The notes beneath the pieces were generated by a model that was not told the DNA's origin, searched no databases, and was given only the letters and a program-made list of their open reading frames with translations. A program made the position numbers and the translations under genes. A DNA stretch of 64,000 bases from Pseudeuparius sepicola (taxonomy: Eukaryota > Arthropoda > Insecta > Coleoptera > Anthribidae): positions 148,402,257 through 148,466,256 of the forward strand of contig OY987298.1 of the NCBI GenBank assembly GCA_963920635.1, given 5' to 3'. Shown one piece after another: positions 53,667 through 63,944 of the stretch; the stretch's first letter is position 1, and each line of letters begins with the position of its first letter.

Positions 53667-54689
53667 CTGGAAAAGAAAAGCCAGTTAGGCGTCACAAATA
53701 TGAGGAAAGTCTAAATATATTTTTCTTATACATAAAAACTATCAAGTATCTTTAAATTCAGGATTCTAATCAAAGGCTTTATTATAAAATTTGGCATAAC
53801 TTTCAGCCTAAGTCCAGATGGTTTCGGCACGTGACACTTTAGTACAGTGGTATTCAACTCAAAAAATAAAGCAACCTCTATATTAAGTGGTGTAACTGGG
53901 GGAAGGGCTTAATAATGAAGAGTCAACCTCTGACTTTGAGTTATTTTTTGGTGCAATTTGAAATAAGGCACATATCGGTTTACTGGATACACTTTTCCCC
54001 CCTTTTAAGTACCTAATTCTTGCATACAGTGTCATACTATATCGCGCATTTTATACAAATAACTAGAAAAGTGGGACTCTCGTAACCAATGAACCAACCG
54101 ATATTGTGGGTAGACGACAGAAAACAATATTGAAAATTAAACAAGTTGGAGAACACATACAATGCAAAATATAAAGTTCATTTTTTTTTCAACTAAAATT
54201 TAAAGTTTGCAGTGTGGCTACAGTAGATAAAATTCGTAATATTATTTTGAAATATTTAAAACAATGTCAGGTAATTTGTAGGTATTTATAGTAAATAGCA
54301 ATACAAATAAATCTCATTTAATTTTGCATTGAAAAAAGGAATCAAGCAATAAAAATTTTCGTGGACAAAATATTATTGGGTTCAATCATGATTGATTTAA
54401 TAACAGAGAATTGCTATAATTTCAGAAATAAAGCTTCTTGTAGCGTATATAAAATATATTAAATAATATTTCATTGAATTCAAAATGTTATGACTTACTA
54501 AAAATATAAATAATCATTCTTACAAATCGCTTGGAAAGAAATTAATAAGTTGAGATGTAATCACCCTCTGATATTGATATTAGTTCTTATAGCTTACACG
54601 AATAATCTTACCAATATAAAATTTCACTGGCGACTTCTACTTAGTCACAAATTCATTCAAAACTAAACGTTCATCTTCAGAACAACAGT
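53667..54689. other. Upstream intron of exon O, paralogous to 30200-31500
   Basis: Contains the acceptor-proximal block and, from about 53745, sequence matching the region upstream of exon I. It includes the empty site of the hAT MITE (ATTTCACTGGCGACTTC near 54628). No gene. Confidence 0.65.
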
Positions 54690-55060
54690 GCAGACCACAT
54701 TTTTACGATACTCCTTCTCTTTATCATATATTTCCCGATGTGTCGTTTTGATGAAGATCTCTTTCAGTTATTCCAAGCTGAATTTCCTGCCACATATATT
54801 GTAAGTGTAAACATCGCCTTTGTCCAAGCGTTGCTCCCTAACTTGATGAAATTCTAAAAGATCTTTTTTTCAGTTTTATGAATGACTCGGGCGTGTTCCA
54901 TGTGCTCCCTCATATTACCGCTGACTTTCTTGTAAAAGTTGCATACTGCCAGTTCCTTGTTGCGTTGACCAACCTTCTTGTTGTGCCGAGCAACGTTCAT
55001 CATGTGCTTGATAATTTCTGGCTGGGTACGGAACTGCAATGCTTGTGTCTGCGTCTTTCA
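54690..55060 (-). pseudogene. Zinc-finger fragment Q (same subfamily as K)
   Basis: The minus strand reads QPEIIKHMMNVARHNKKVGQ and a decayed finger AVCNFYKKVSGNMREHMEHARVIH. After a frameshift comes DLLEFHQVREQRLDKGDVYTYNICGRKFSLE with a stop and KTTH. Fingers have lost cysteines (CNFY for CNFC, YTYNIC). It aligns to fragments K at 34884-35500 without the retroelement insertion found there. Confidence 0.65.
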
Positions 55061-55257
55061 ATGAAGGACCAGTCACAATAATTAATCGGAGTGAGAGTGA
55101 GGGTTGAAGGCTCGTGCTGCGCCGCCGCAGCAAATATGGACGTGGAGGCATCTGCCATCCTAGCAGCGATGCCACACAGTTGACAAAAATTGCGACATTG
55201 CCAAATTCTTAAAATGATATCACTCGGGCCTTTCGTGCTCCCACATATTCAGTATTT

Positions 55258-55320
55258 TCAAGGGAACGTTCCATTTTCATTCGTGAACATTCTCACGAAT
55301 GGGAATATTCCTTCCTTCTC
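55258..55320. promoter_or_regulatory. Three perfect GAA-nn-TTC palindromes below exon R
   Basis: GAACGTTC (55264-55271), GAACATTC (55285-55292) and GAATATTC (55303-55310) lie in 47 bases, with a hairpin CATTCGTGA/TCACGAATG (55277-55300). It is the best preserved member of this cluster family. Confidence 0.38.
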
Positions 55321-55428
55321 ATATCTACATTGCTTCAAAGTGATCTTGCACATTCCTTTTCCATCTTGAAGTAAACGGACACTGTACAGTTATACTTGGG
55401 AGTATGCGAGTTATCAGCATGGACTGCA

Positions 55429-56245
55429 TCAAGGTGTCTCTTGAAATTCCCTCGCCTGCCTGAGATATAGGAACACTTTGCACAGGTCTCCATCAATGTG
55501 GTTCTTTAAATCCACATTCCTCCTTGAGGTATAGGAACACTTCGTACACTTATACTTGGGAGCATGGAACTTATCAGCATGGAGCACATCAAAGTGTCTC
55601 TTTAAACTATCTTTCCAGTTTGAGGTAAATGAGCACTTTGTACAGTTATACTTGGGACAATGCGAATTATCAGCATGGATTGCTTCAAAGTGTTTCTTTA
55701 AACTCCTTTTCCAGCTTGAGGTAAATGCGCACTTTGTACAGTTATACTTTGGAGCATGCGAACTATCTGCATGGCCTCCATCAATGTGGCTCTTTAAATC
55801 CCCATTCCTCCTTGAGGTATAGGAACACTTTGTACACTTACACTTGGGAGCATGCGACATATCAGCATGGACTATATCAAAGTGATGTCTTAAACTCCTT
55901 TTCCACCTTGAAGTAAATGGACACTTCATACAGTTATGCTTGGGAGCAAGCGACTTATCAGCATGTATTGCTTCAAAGTGTTTATTTAAACTCTCTTTCC
56001 AGATTGAGGAAAACGAGCACTTTGTACAGTTATACATGGGAGCATGTGACTTATCAGCATGGACTTTTTCAAGGTGATTTTTCACACTATTTTTCCACCT
56101 TGAAGTAAATGGACACTTTGTACACTTTAGCTTGGCAGCACACGTTACACTCAGTTTTGAACCACTTTGTTCAGGGTCATGACTTATTTGATTATGGCTG
56201 TTGGCTTCCTGCTGTTGAACTGAGCCATACAAGCCACAATCTGAG
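55429..56245 (-). CDS. C2H2 zinc-finger exon R (6-7 fingers)
   Basis: The exon starts at 56245 after TTGGTTTTTCTTTTCCAG (phase 2). The leader SDCGLYGSVQQQEANSHNQ then HDPEQSGSKLSVTCAAK matches exon G. Six intact fingers follow, from LKCTKCPFTSRWKNSVKNH to CSFTSNWKDSLKRH, then a seventh that ends abnormally (NHIDGDLCKVFLYLRQAREFQETP). A deletion fused two fingers out of frame, giving a stop at 55429. Further finger pieces continue to about 55330, so the exon was once longer. Confidence 0.8.
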
Positions 56246-56823
56246 CTGGAAAAGAAAAACCAATTAGATGTCACAAATATGAGGGGGTCTAATATATTTT
56301 TCTTATAAGTAAAAACTAGCAAGTGTAGGAAGAAAATAAAAAAAGGAGGGAAATAAAACAAATGTTGATTTATTTACTTTTTTAATATGAAAAACTAATT
56401 TGCAAAGCCTCCAGGACTATTAATTCCTGAGATATGGTACCTCTTCATCCTTAATGAAAAACCCTGTATAGGGAGATTCGGTTTTAAATAAACAGACTCC
56501 TAAAATGCCCCTAAGTCACATTTTTGTATTTGTTACAGTTTCATAGCAAACTTGATTATTTAAATTATTCCAGGATACTTTGCAAAATCACCAATGATTA
56601 TGAAAGTTGTCGACGGTGGCCTGATTTCGTTTAATCTCAGTTTATATATTGAACATGTATGGAACGAATTCGATAAAACCTTTACTGGTCGAGGAAAATA
56701 ATAGTTCAGACATGTCTATCTTAATTTTTAAACTCCCATTTTTGATAGTGCCATTTGAAAGAACAATTTACTGCATAGAAAACAATAGTATGGTATGTTA
56801 CGTAAGAATATTTTTAAGAAATA
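56246..56823. other. Upstream intron block and duplicated non-genic sequence
   Basis: The intron block of exon R (to about 56410) is shared with exon G. From about 56565 the sequence belongs to the dispersed segment also found near 49330, 61335 and 62890. Confidence 0.55.
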
Positions 56824-57516
56824 GACCGGGAGATAGTGTCAGATTTTTGGACGTGATTTTACTCAGTATGCCTTTCAAAGCGCATAATATTGCGTATATT
56901 CTCACAATAATAAGGTATGAATCAGAGAGTCATTCTGGGTTCTTCGTAATATGGAAAAACTGAGTTTTCATTTATTCGAAAAATATGTGATTTGATATGA
57001 TTTAGTTAGGCTGCCATGTGTTTTATAATGAAGTTCAAAATAGAAAATTCCTCAGAAAACCATAGGCATACTGTTAGCGGGGGCCCAAAGGGTTATTATT
57101 GTCACGTCAAGTTCTTCTTATGAAACTGCCGAAAAAAGGATGGCATACCGTTTGCGTTTGCGTTTTGCGTATGCCACCTTTTTTCTGCAGTTTTATAACA
57201 AGAACTTGCATACTTCTCATTGGCACCTTGTTCAGAAACGTGGAAAAATTAATTATTAAAATACAAGTTCACGTGGCAATAATAGCCCTTTGGGCCCATG
57301 CTATGCCTATGGTTTTCCGACAAATTTTCTATTTTGAACTTCATTATAAAACACATGGCAGCCTGACTAAAATGAAAACTCAGTTTTTTTTTATGAAGAA
57401 CCCAGGATGACTCTCTGATTCATACCTTAGTATTGTGAGAATATACGCAACATAATGCCCTTTGAAAGGCATACTGAGTAAAATCACATCCAAAATCTGT
57501 CACTATCTCCTGGTCT
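56824..57516. mobile_element. Fold-back element with about 320-base arms
   Basis: Left arm GACCGGGAGATAGTGTCAGA and right arm TCTGTCACTATCTCCTGGTC are inverted. The arms continue to a centre near 57150-57175, so almost the whole element is one imperfect hairpin. The copy of the host segment near 63118 lacks it (TTTTTAAGAAATTTATTTTATG), an empty site suggesting an AAAT-type target duplication. The ORFs inside are arm sequence. Confidence 0.88.
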
Positions 57517-57795
57517 AAAATTAATTTTATGTAGTCCTTACAATGTGTTTGAGTGCAATAATATTAGACATTAATCATTTTAATCAGCATAAATAGTTAT
57601 AAAACGGTGTTAATAGAGGTTCTATAATCTCTTGTTTCAACTTAATGTTTATGGTTGTATTTCCAAATTGTGACAAAGGCAGGTCTAAAATGGAGAAGTA
57701 GATACTCTTGCCATCTTGAAGTAGAAGCGCACTTTGTGCATTTCAATCTGAAAGGAATTGACTTTTTCCCTTCGACAATAGTTTTGTGTCACACT
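57517..57795. other. Host segment with a finger relic
   Basis: Continues the dispersed segment. At 57715-57760 a short relic of finger sequence (CACTTTGTGCATTTC) remains, but no frame. Confidence 0.45.
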
Positions 57796-58670
57796 TTAAT
57801 CTGACTCATAAGCATGGACCGATTTCAAATGACGATTTACATGGTGTTTCCACCTGGTGGAAAACGAGCACTTGGTACAGTTATACCTTGTAGCATGCGA
57901 CTTATCAGCATGGATTGCATTAAAGTGACGAACTACGACGAATTCCCTTTCTGAGTTGAAGTATACGAGCATTTTGTACAATTGTATTTGGGAGCATGAG
58001 ACTTATCAGCATGGACTCCTTCATAGTGACGTTTTATAGTCCTTTTCCATCTTGAAGTAAATGGACACTTTTTACATTTATGCTTGGCAGCACGTGTTAG
58101 TCTTAGTTTTGAACCATTCTGTTGGTTCATGGCTACTTTGATCATGGCTCTTCAACTTGTTCTTTCTTATCATACTAAAGGAGCACTTTGGGCAAGTATA
58201 CTTATCAGCATTGTCCGCATTAGTATGACGACTTGGCTTTGAACTAGTATCCATTGTACTACTTTTTTTGGGATCGTGGCTCTCTCTGTCAATTTGCTTC
58301 TCGCTGTCCTTTCTTAACTCGTCAAATGAGCAATCCTGCCCAGTCAAGTTATCACCTAACTTATTGTGATCAGCATGGCCACCTTGCACAATTAAGTCTA
58401 CTTTGTCACTGACATTTTGTAAACTGAATTTCGAGATGGCCACATCGGACGGAAATACTCGTCCTGTTTCCGAAATGACCATTTGCGACCATGTCCGGTT
58501 TTCTCATAATCATTCGAAATGTTCCGCTCCGAGGCAGAATTAAACGAACACATTATGCAGTGAAATATGCGAGTTGGCTTCTTTCTAATGGCATATCATC
58601 ATTGCAGTTAATTTTGGGCTTCTCTAATAGGCTATTAACTTTATGCCAGCTGTTAGCTTCCTGCTGTTGA
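57796..58670 (-). pseudogene. Zinc-finger exon pseudogene S
   Basis: The minus strand carries in order the leader of the I/N type (DKLGDNLTGQDCSF as DHNKLGDNLTGQ, then ESHDPKKSSTMDTSSK), finger YTCPKCSFSMIRKNKLKSH, and, in other frames, HKCKKCPFTSRWKRTIKRH, YNCTKCSYTSTQKGN and YNCTKCSFSTRWKHHVNRH. At least three frameshifts separate them. The 5' end has lost the leader start and the splice acceptor (deletion near 58675). Confidence 0.82.
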
Positions 58671-59021
58671 AGGAGAATCTAAATATATATTTTTTTAAAT
58701 ATCAAGTGCAAGAAGAAAATCAGAAAAAGAGGGAATTAAAACAAATGTTATTTTATCTATATTTTTAATAAAAAACTAATTTGTAAATACTTTATTAACA
58801 GTAAAAAATGCACTACTACAGTGCTTGAGGTTGTGGCTATCTCGACGATGTGGCCACTTATTTAGCTTCAACTTGCTCTTTCTTAAAGGACTTAATGATC
58901 ACTCCTTAGGGAAATTGTCGCTGACTTCTCGTGTTTCTGAAATGTCCATTTCTTCCAAGGTTGGCAAATATCATAATATTTATATAAATATCAAAATATC
59001 GGATATGTATTGATATAGGTA

Positions 59022-60514
59022 CACTCCTGGACAAAATTAATGCAACACTTTAATTTATCTAAATATTTACAATAAAACACAAAATAAAACTAAGTTACAT
59101 TGAAACGATAATGAACACCTATAAATTAGTCAAACATGACCTTAACATGACCTTAATTTGCCTTAATGTTTCATTGAAAATGTGTTTTTGCTGAAAATGC
59201 ATTAATTAGTTAAAATAAGTCCAAATTAAAAAAGAAAAAAATCAGTAAAACAGAATAAATGAATCTGGGTCAACACTAAAGCCATGTAGGCCCGTCTCTA
59301 GTTCTTATCACTGCATTCTTGCGACGAGGCATGCTTGATATCAAATGTTCAACAAAAGCTTGAGGAATATTCTCCCATTCTTCAATATGAGTTGGTTGTG
59401 ATTATGTGATCTATAGGATTCAAGTCAGGATTGTTAGGTGGCCACTGTAATAAAGGGATATTAACATCATTTAGGTAGCCAATGACCTGTCTAGACACAT
59501 AAGGAAGAGCGTTGTCCTGCATGAATAAAAAATTAGGTCCAACAAACGAAGCAAAAGGCAGTATATGTTCGACAATAATGTTGTCTAAATAATATTGGGC
59601 ATTCACAGACCTCCTACATATAGGGACCAACTCCGTACGAGTATCGAAGCAAATTCCTCCCCAAAACATTTTAGAGCCACCACCAGAAGGTACCTTAGGA
59701 GAGATATTGTAGCTGCCAAACCTTTCTCCTCGCCTTCACCAGACAGGCTCACGTCCATCTGGAGCTTGTAGGCTATCATCAGTTTCATTGGAGAACAGAA
59801 CTTGTTTCCAATCGTTGATGGTTCAATTCTGATGTATTCTGCCAAATTCAATCTCTGAACTTTGTGTTCTCTGGTAAGCAATGTTTTTTTGGCCAGTCTT
59901 CTGTTGCTCAATCCTGCTTCATGTAAACGTCTTCTAACCATTCGAGACAATATAATAGTGATATTTCAAACATCTGCTAATTCAGTTTAGCAGATTGCTG
60001 GTGACTCTCCTGTCTCCGAGAGCACGTCGTCTCAAAAAACGATCATCAGTTTGATTAGTGCAATGTTTTCGCCCTTGCCCTGGCCTTTGATGGTACGAGC
60101 CCGTCTCGTTATGTCGTCTCACCATGCGGCAGATGCTGGAATGATGGTTTTCTAACAAACCAGCAACATATCTCATTGAATATCCTTCATGCAGAAGAGT
60201 CAATGCTCGCACTGGATCCTCAAATTGACAATTTCTTTGGAGGTTCATTTTTCTTACTTGATTTACTCGCAAATGAACTTCCGAACATGTATGTGATAAA
60301 AATAATCACAATCTATAGCTTTCTTCTCAGAGACATTTTCCTTTAATCAGAACTTTTTAAGAAAATTTTAACACAGTTTTAGTCTAAAACGAGGTTTAAT
60401 ACAAATTATATACACTGTCAGACAAGGTCCATGGCCTACTTGCCGAGAAAAAAATATAAAAATATAAAAATACCCAGAAAAATATGAGTGGTGCGTTAAT
60501 TTTGTCCAGGAGTT
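59022..60514 (-). mobile_element. Tc1/mariner element, complete ends, TA target duplication
   Basis: The left TIR begins CACTCCTGGACAAAATTAAT (59022) and the right TIR is its inverse, ending ATTTTGTCCAGGAGTT (60514), with about 24 of 27 positions matching. TA lies on both outer sides (59020-59021 and 60515-60516). Length 1493, normal for Tc1. The transposase inside is broken. Confidence 0.93.
59382..60272 (-). pseudogene. Tc1-family transposase, frameshifted
   Basis: The minus strand reads an N-terminal paired-type HTH (EDPVRALTLLHEGYSMRYVAGLL, then GQGRKH, a GRPR-like hook) to 59982. MSRMVRRRLHEAGLSNRRLAKKTLL follows in another frame. The catalytic part FLFMQDNALPYVSR (second Asp) and DLNPIDHII (third position, usually Glu, here Asp) is in a third frame. 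The first catalytic block reads SNET instead of SDET. Together with two or more frameshifts, all three catalytic positions are damaged or split, so the protein is dead. The family moves DNA by cut-and-paste at TA. Confidence 0.9.
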
Positions 60515-60737
60515 TATATCTGATATATATCTAAAAAAAATAGAGTTTGTGTCTATAGTAGAAATGGGGGCAATGTATGGGGCAATCTCAATTAGCAGGT
60601 AGGAGATGTCAAAATATTAACGATTGACCTTAACAACTACGGGTCAAATCTCAATAGTTACTGAGATACAGGGCGTTGTAATTTTTTTTTTTGAAATCGA
60701 ATTATGACAATATCTCCCAAAATAATCAAGCTGCTAA

Positions 60738-61140
60738 ATTGAAATTTGCCACTGCTGTGTTTGTGAATATGGAGAATATGCAGAAAATGTCAGTTTATAC
60801 ATATCTCACAGAGGGCGCCAATTGCGCTGAAACTTCTTTGAGGTTGTCTTTTTGGTGTTGCAGGTCCATCACTTTAGTGCATCTTTTCATTTTGCAACAA
60901 AAAGGCACGCTTGTTTCATAACGGTAAAATTAACTCTGTTTGCGTTGAAATTGGCAAGATGTGCCCCAAGAGTACCTTTTTGTTGCGGATTGTAAAGATG
61001 CATTAAAGTGATGGACCTGCAACACCAAAAAGATAACCGCAAAGAAGTTACAAGTAAAAGCTGAGATACGTAGAAATTAAAATCTTCAGCTTATTCTCTA
61101 TCCCCAAAAAACACAGCACTGCCAAATTTCAGATGGGTGT
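60738..61140. repeat. Fold-back element
   Basis: The inverted arms pair GAAATTTGCCACTGCTGTGT (60738) with its complement near 61139, and CTTTTTGGTGTTGCAGGTCC (60848) with GGACCTGCAACACCAAAAAG (61013-61032). The loop is about 60911-60973. The sequence upstream of the left arm (60660-60740) resembles the fold-back at 741-1124. Confidence 0.82.
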
Positions 61141-61532
61141 TGTATATTTGAAAAATAACTTAACAATTAATACCAACAAGTTACTTTAATGGTCTATATT
61201 GAACTGGGGTGAGGTATACATACGGGTTTTTTACATAGCAAAAGGCTTATTATATATGCTGAATGTCTTAAGTAGACCTACTATACTAGATGTCCTAAAC
61301 AACATCTATAACACACGGCAAATCTGATTAATCAGAAATGATTACGAAGGTTGCAGGCTGATTTCATTTATTCTCAGTATATACATGAACATATATAGAA
61401 CAATTATTTTTTTATATTTCTATTCCTGGGTGTCAACCATTTAAATCATGTACTCGTGTGTTATTACCATATAAAATTTTTTTATTTAATTTTTTTTTAT
61501 TTTTCCATTTTTCTGAGGTATTACTAACATAT

Positions 61533-61570
61533 GTTTCGATCAATAGAATGATCTTCATCAGAGCAAAACA
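61533..61570 (-). ncRNA. Hammerhead-ribozyme core in a Penelope 3' repeat
   Basis: On the minus strand: TTGCT (helix I strand) then CTGATGA (61555-61561), stem GATCA/TGATC (61549-61553 with 61538-61542), GAAAC (61533-61537), a 4-base ATAT loop, and GTT as the cleavage triplet. AGTAA then pairs with TTGCT (five pairs, one G.U). All conserved core positions are present. It is about 360 bases downstream of the GIY-YIG remnant at 61923. Confidence 0.72.
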
Positions 61571-61922
61571 TTTTTTTATATATTAATAATTATAAGGTGC
61601 TAAAAATAAACATACTAAAATTATTACAATACTATACAACATTTTTAAAAATTTTATACAGTAATTATTTTCAAGAAATATACTTACAAACCATAACGTT
61701 ATAAAGTAGGTTGGTTTAATGTTACAATTCTTTATATTTTTAAAATATTATAAACATTTTGGTTTTCAAGAATGAAAACATTTTTGTAGAACCAGCTGTT
61801 AGTAGTGCAGGATGTGTCGCATTTCGCGCGTCGATACAAAAAGTAATCTATTTTTTTTAAATGTAAGGTAAAAAGTCGGTATTAACCTATAGTGTGGCAC
61901 ATGAAAATTTTAGGTTTAAAAA

Positions 61923-62592
61923 TTAACTTATAAAATTTTTGTAAATATTAGAAAAGTTATTTAGGTCATTTTTTATGTTAACTGTATTATCATTTGTATG
62001 TATGTGATACATCTCAAGGTAACTTCTTTTTGTAAAATCAACTTCATAATTCAGAATTTCAGTGTTATCGAAATCAAAAGAATGTTTTTCGTTAATTGAA
62101 TGTTGACTAAGTGCAGAAGAAAATTGGTTATTGTTATTAATATCATTTTTGTGTTTATATAATCTATTTTTAAGATATTGTTTTGTTTGTCCAATGTATA
62201 CTGAAGGGCATTGTTGGCAATTAACTTTATACACTAAATTTGATTGTAAAGATTTTTCAGTAGTTGGTTTTAATTTAGAAAAATAAGTTTTTGTTCTATT
62301 GTTAGGTTTATGACCAATTAATATATTATGTTTTTTAAAAATTTTTGCAATAGCTTCGGAAGTACCTTTAACATAAGGGAGTGAAAAATATTTTTTATTA
62401 GCATTATTATTATTAGGTGACCTACTATGTTTATTTTTTATAAAATTTATTTTCTTCTTTTTATGATAGGGTTAAAAAATGAAGGTGGATAATTATTATT
62501 GTATAAAACTTTTTTAACTTTTTCGGTGTTAGTTTTATGATATTTGGGTTGTGACAGGCCAATTGCTCTGTCAGTCATATTATTAAAAAAAA
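61923..62592 (-). pseudogene. Second Penelope-like element: RT tail and GIY-YIG endonuclease
   Basis: The minus strand reads MTDRAIGLSQPKYHKTN and YPPSFFNPIIK (RT C-terminus, about 62590-62460), then in another frame VNCQQCPSVYIGQTKQYLKNRLYKH, the GIY-YIG core, to a stop at 61923. The catalytic YxDD box is lost; the element is cut at 62592 by MITE family 1. It is related to but clearly diverged from the copy at 44985. Confidence 0.84.
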
Positions 62593-62594
62593 AC

Positions 62595-62769
62595 GTTGAC
62601 TGACGTATTTATAAAGACTTCTAACGACTATAGCTTCATGTCCCGGAAAGAAGATGGCGCCTATGGTCAACAAAGTATTTTGCATTGTGTTTTGTGACCG
62701 GGAAGCGCATGGTGAGCCAGAGAACTGTCATGACAGCCGTGAGCAGTCTTTATTAATACGTCAGTCAAC
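62595..62769. mobile_element. MITE family 1, copy 2 (175 bp)
   Basis: Its TIRs begin GTTGACTGACGTATT (left) and end AATACGTCAGTCAAC (right), about 24 bases with one indel. The body matches 20234-20402. It sits at the broken end of the Penelope remnant. Confidence 0.87.
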
Positions 62770-63349
62770 GCCAAAACCATTTTAAATAAATAACACCCTG
62801 TGAGTTAATTTTGAATTGGGACTTCAAAATTAATTATATATTGTGCTAATTTTGAAAGACATCTATCTCTAATTTGATTAATGATTCCAGAGTATTTGGA
62901 ACATTATCAGCAATGATTATGAAAGTTACAGGCTGATTTCATTTACACTTTATACATTGAACATGTGTGCAACAAATTTGAAAAATCTCTGCAGATCGAG
63001 GAAAAGAATAGCTTGGACATGTCTGTCTTAATTGTTAAACTCACATTTTTGATAGAACACAATTTACTGTATACAGAACAATGTGTTTTGTCGTATGTTA
63101 CATAACAACATTTTTAAGAAATTTATTTTATGTAATCCTTACAATGTACTTGAGTTCAGTAATATTTGCTTATTCATTTTAATCATAGCTACATCCCTAT
63201 AATTTGATGACTTATTAGCATGGATAGTGGCAAAACAATATTGGAGCTATTATATGTTCATAGAAGTATTATTTTCGCTTGTTTCAAATTGACTATTATG
63301 GATGGATTTCCAAATTCTGGCTGAGCTATGGTGAAATAGCGAGTTAGAT
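62770..63349. other. Dispersed non-genic segment
   Basis: Aligns to 49317-49480, 50220-50340 and 56565-56820 plus 57520-57600. It carries the empty site of the 56824 fold-back near 63118. No gene. Confidence 0.6.
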
Positions 63350-63545
63350 TCTCTTTCCACCTTGAAATAGATGGCCACTTTGTTCATTTGGGAATCGATT
63401 TATTAGTCTTGGCTGTTTCAAAATGCTTTTGGAGGTTTTTTGTCACTTAACAAAAATTTTGCGCACTTACACTTTAAGGTGATATGTCAGCATGGACTGA
63501 GTTTTACAGTTATACTTGGAGGCATACTTTCCTCCTTGAGGTATA
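63350..63545 (-). pseudogene. Zinc-finger remnant P' (copy of P)
   Basis: Same finger pieces as 50340-50590, with a deletion after GGAGGCATA. The MITE follows at the same position, so it inserted before the segment was duplicated. Confidence 0.6.
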
Positions 63546-63558
63546 AGAACACTTTGTA

Positions 63559-63741
63559 CAGGGTGTTCCCGTATATTTTGACCCACCCCTAGAGCCTATA
63601 TTTTTCGAGTTAGAAAAAAATTACTTAAATGAAAGTTGTAGGGTTTTTTCTGAACCGCTAGGATCTGTTACTAGATAAAACAAATGAGTCGCAAATTTAT
63701 GAAAAAATATAAACTTAATTTTTTTTTAATGGAACACCTTG
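63559..63741. mobile_element. MITE family 2, copy 2
   Basis: Ends CAGGGTGTTCC and GGAACACCTTG with TA on both sides (63557-63558 and 63742-63743). Nearly identical to 50600-50782. Confidence 0.84.
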
Positions 63742-63944
63742 TATATTTGTGTATTTTTGAATTGCACGCATTTTTCCGACTCCAACAATATAAATATGTT
63801 ATATGTTTGCTCTAAGCATTCACATGATATTCCAAATTGCAGATAAATACGATCTTTATATTTAAACAAGGTTGCCATGGAAAAACATTTCAACTTAGGC
63901 AAGGGCATTCCTGTCAATCCATTATTTTTGGGACAATACACCTT

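Noticed and set aside
57099..57410. A 103-residue plus-strand protein
   Set aside because: It lies within the arm and centre of a fold-back element and shows no domain.
60691..60921. A 76-residue plus-strand protein
   Set aside because: It falls within the left arm of an inverted repeat and has no recognisable domain.
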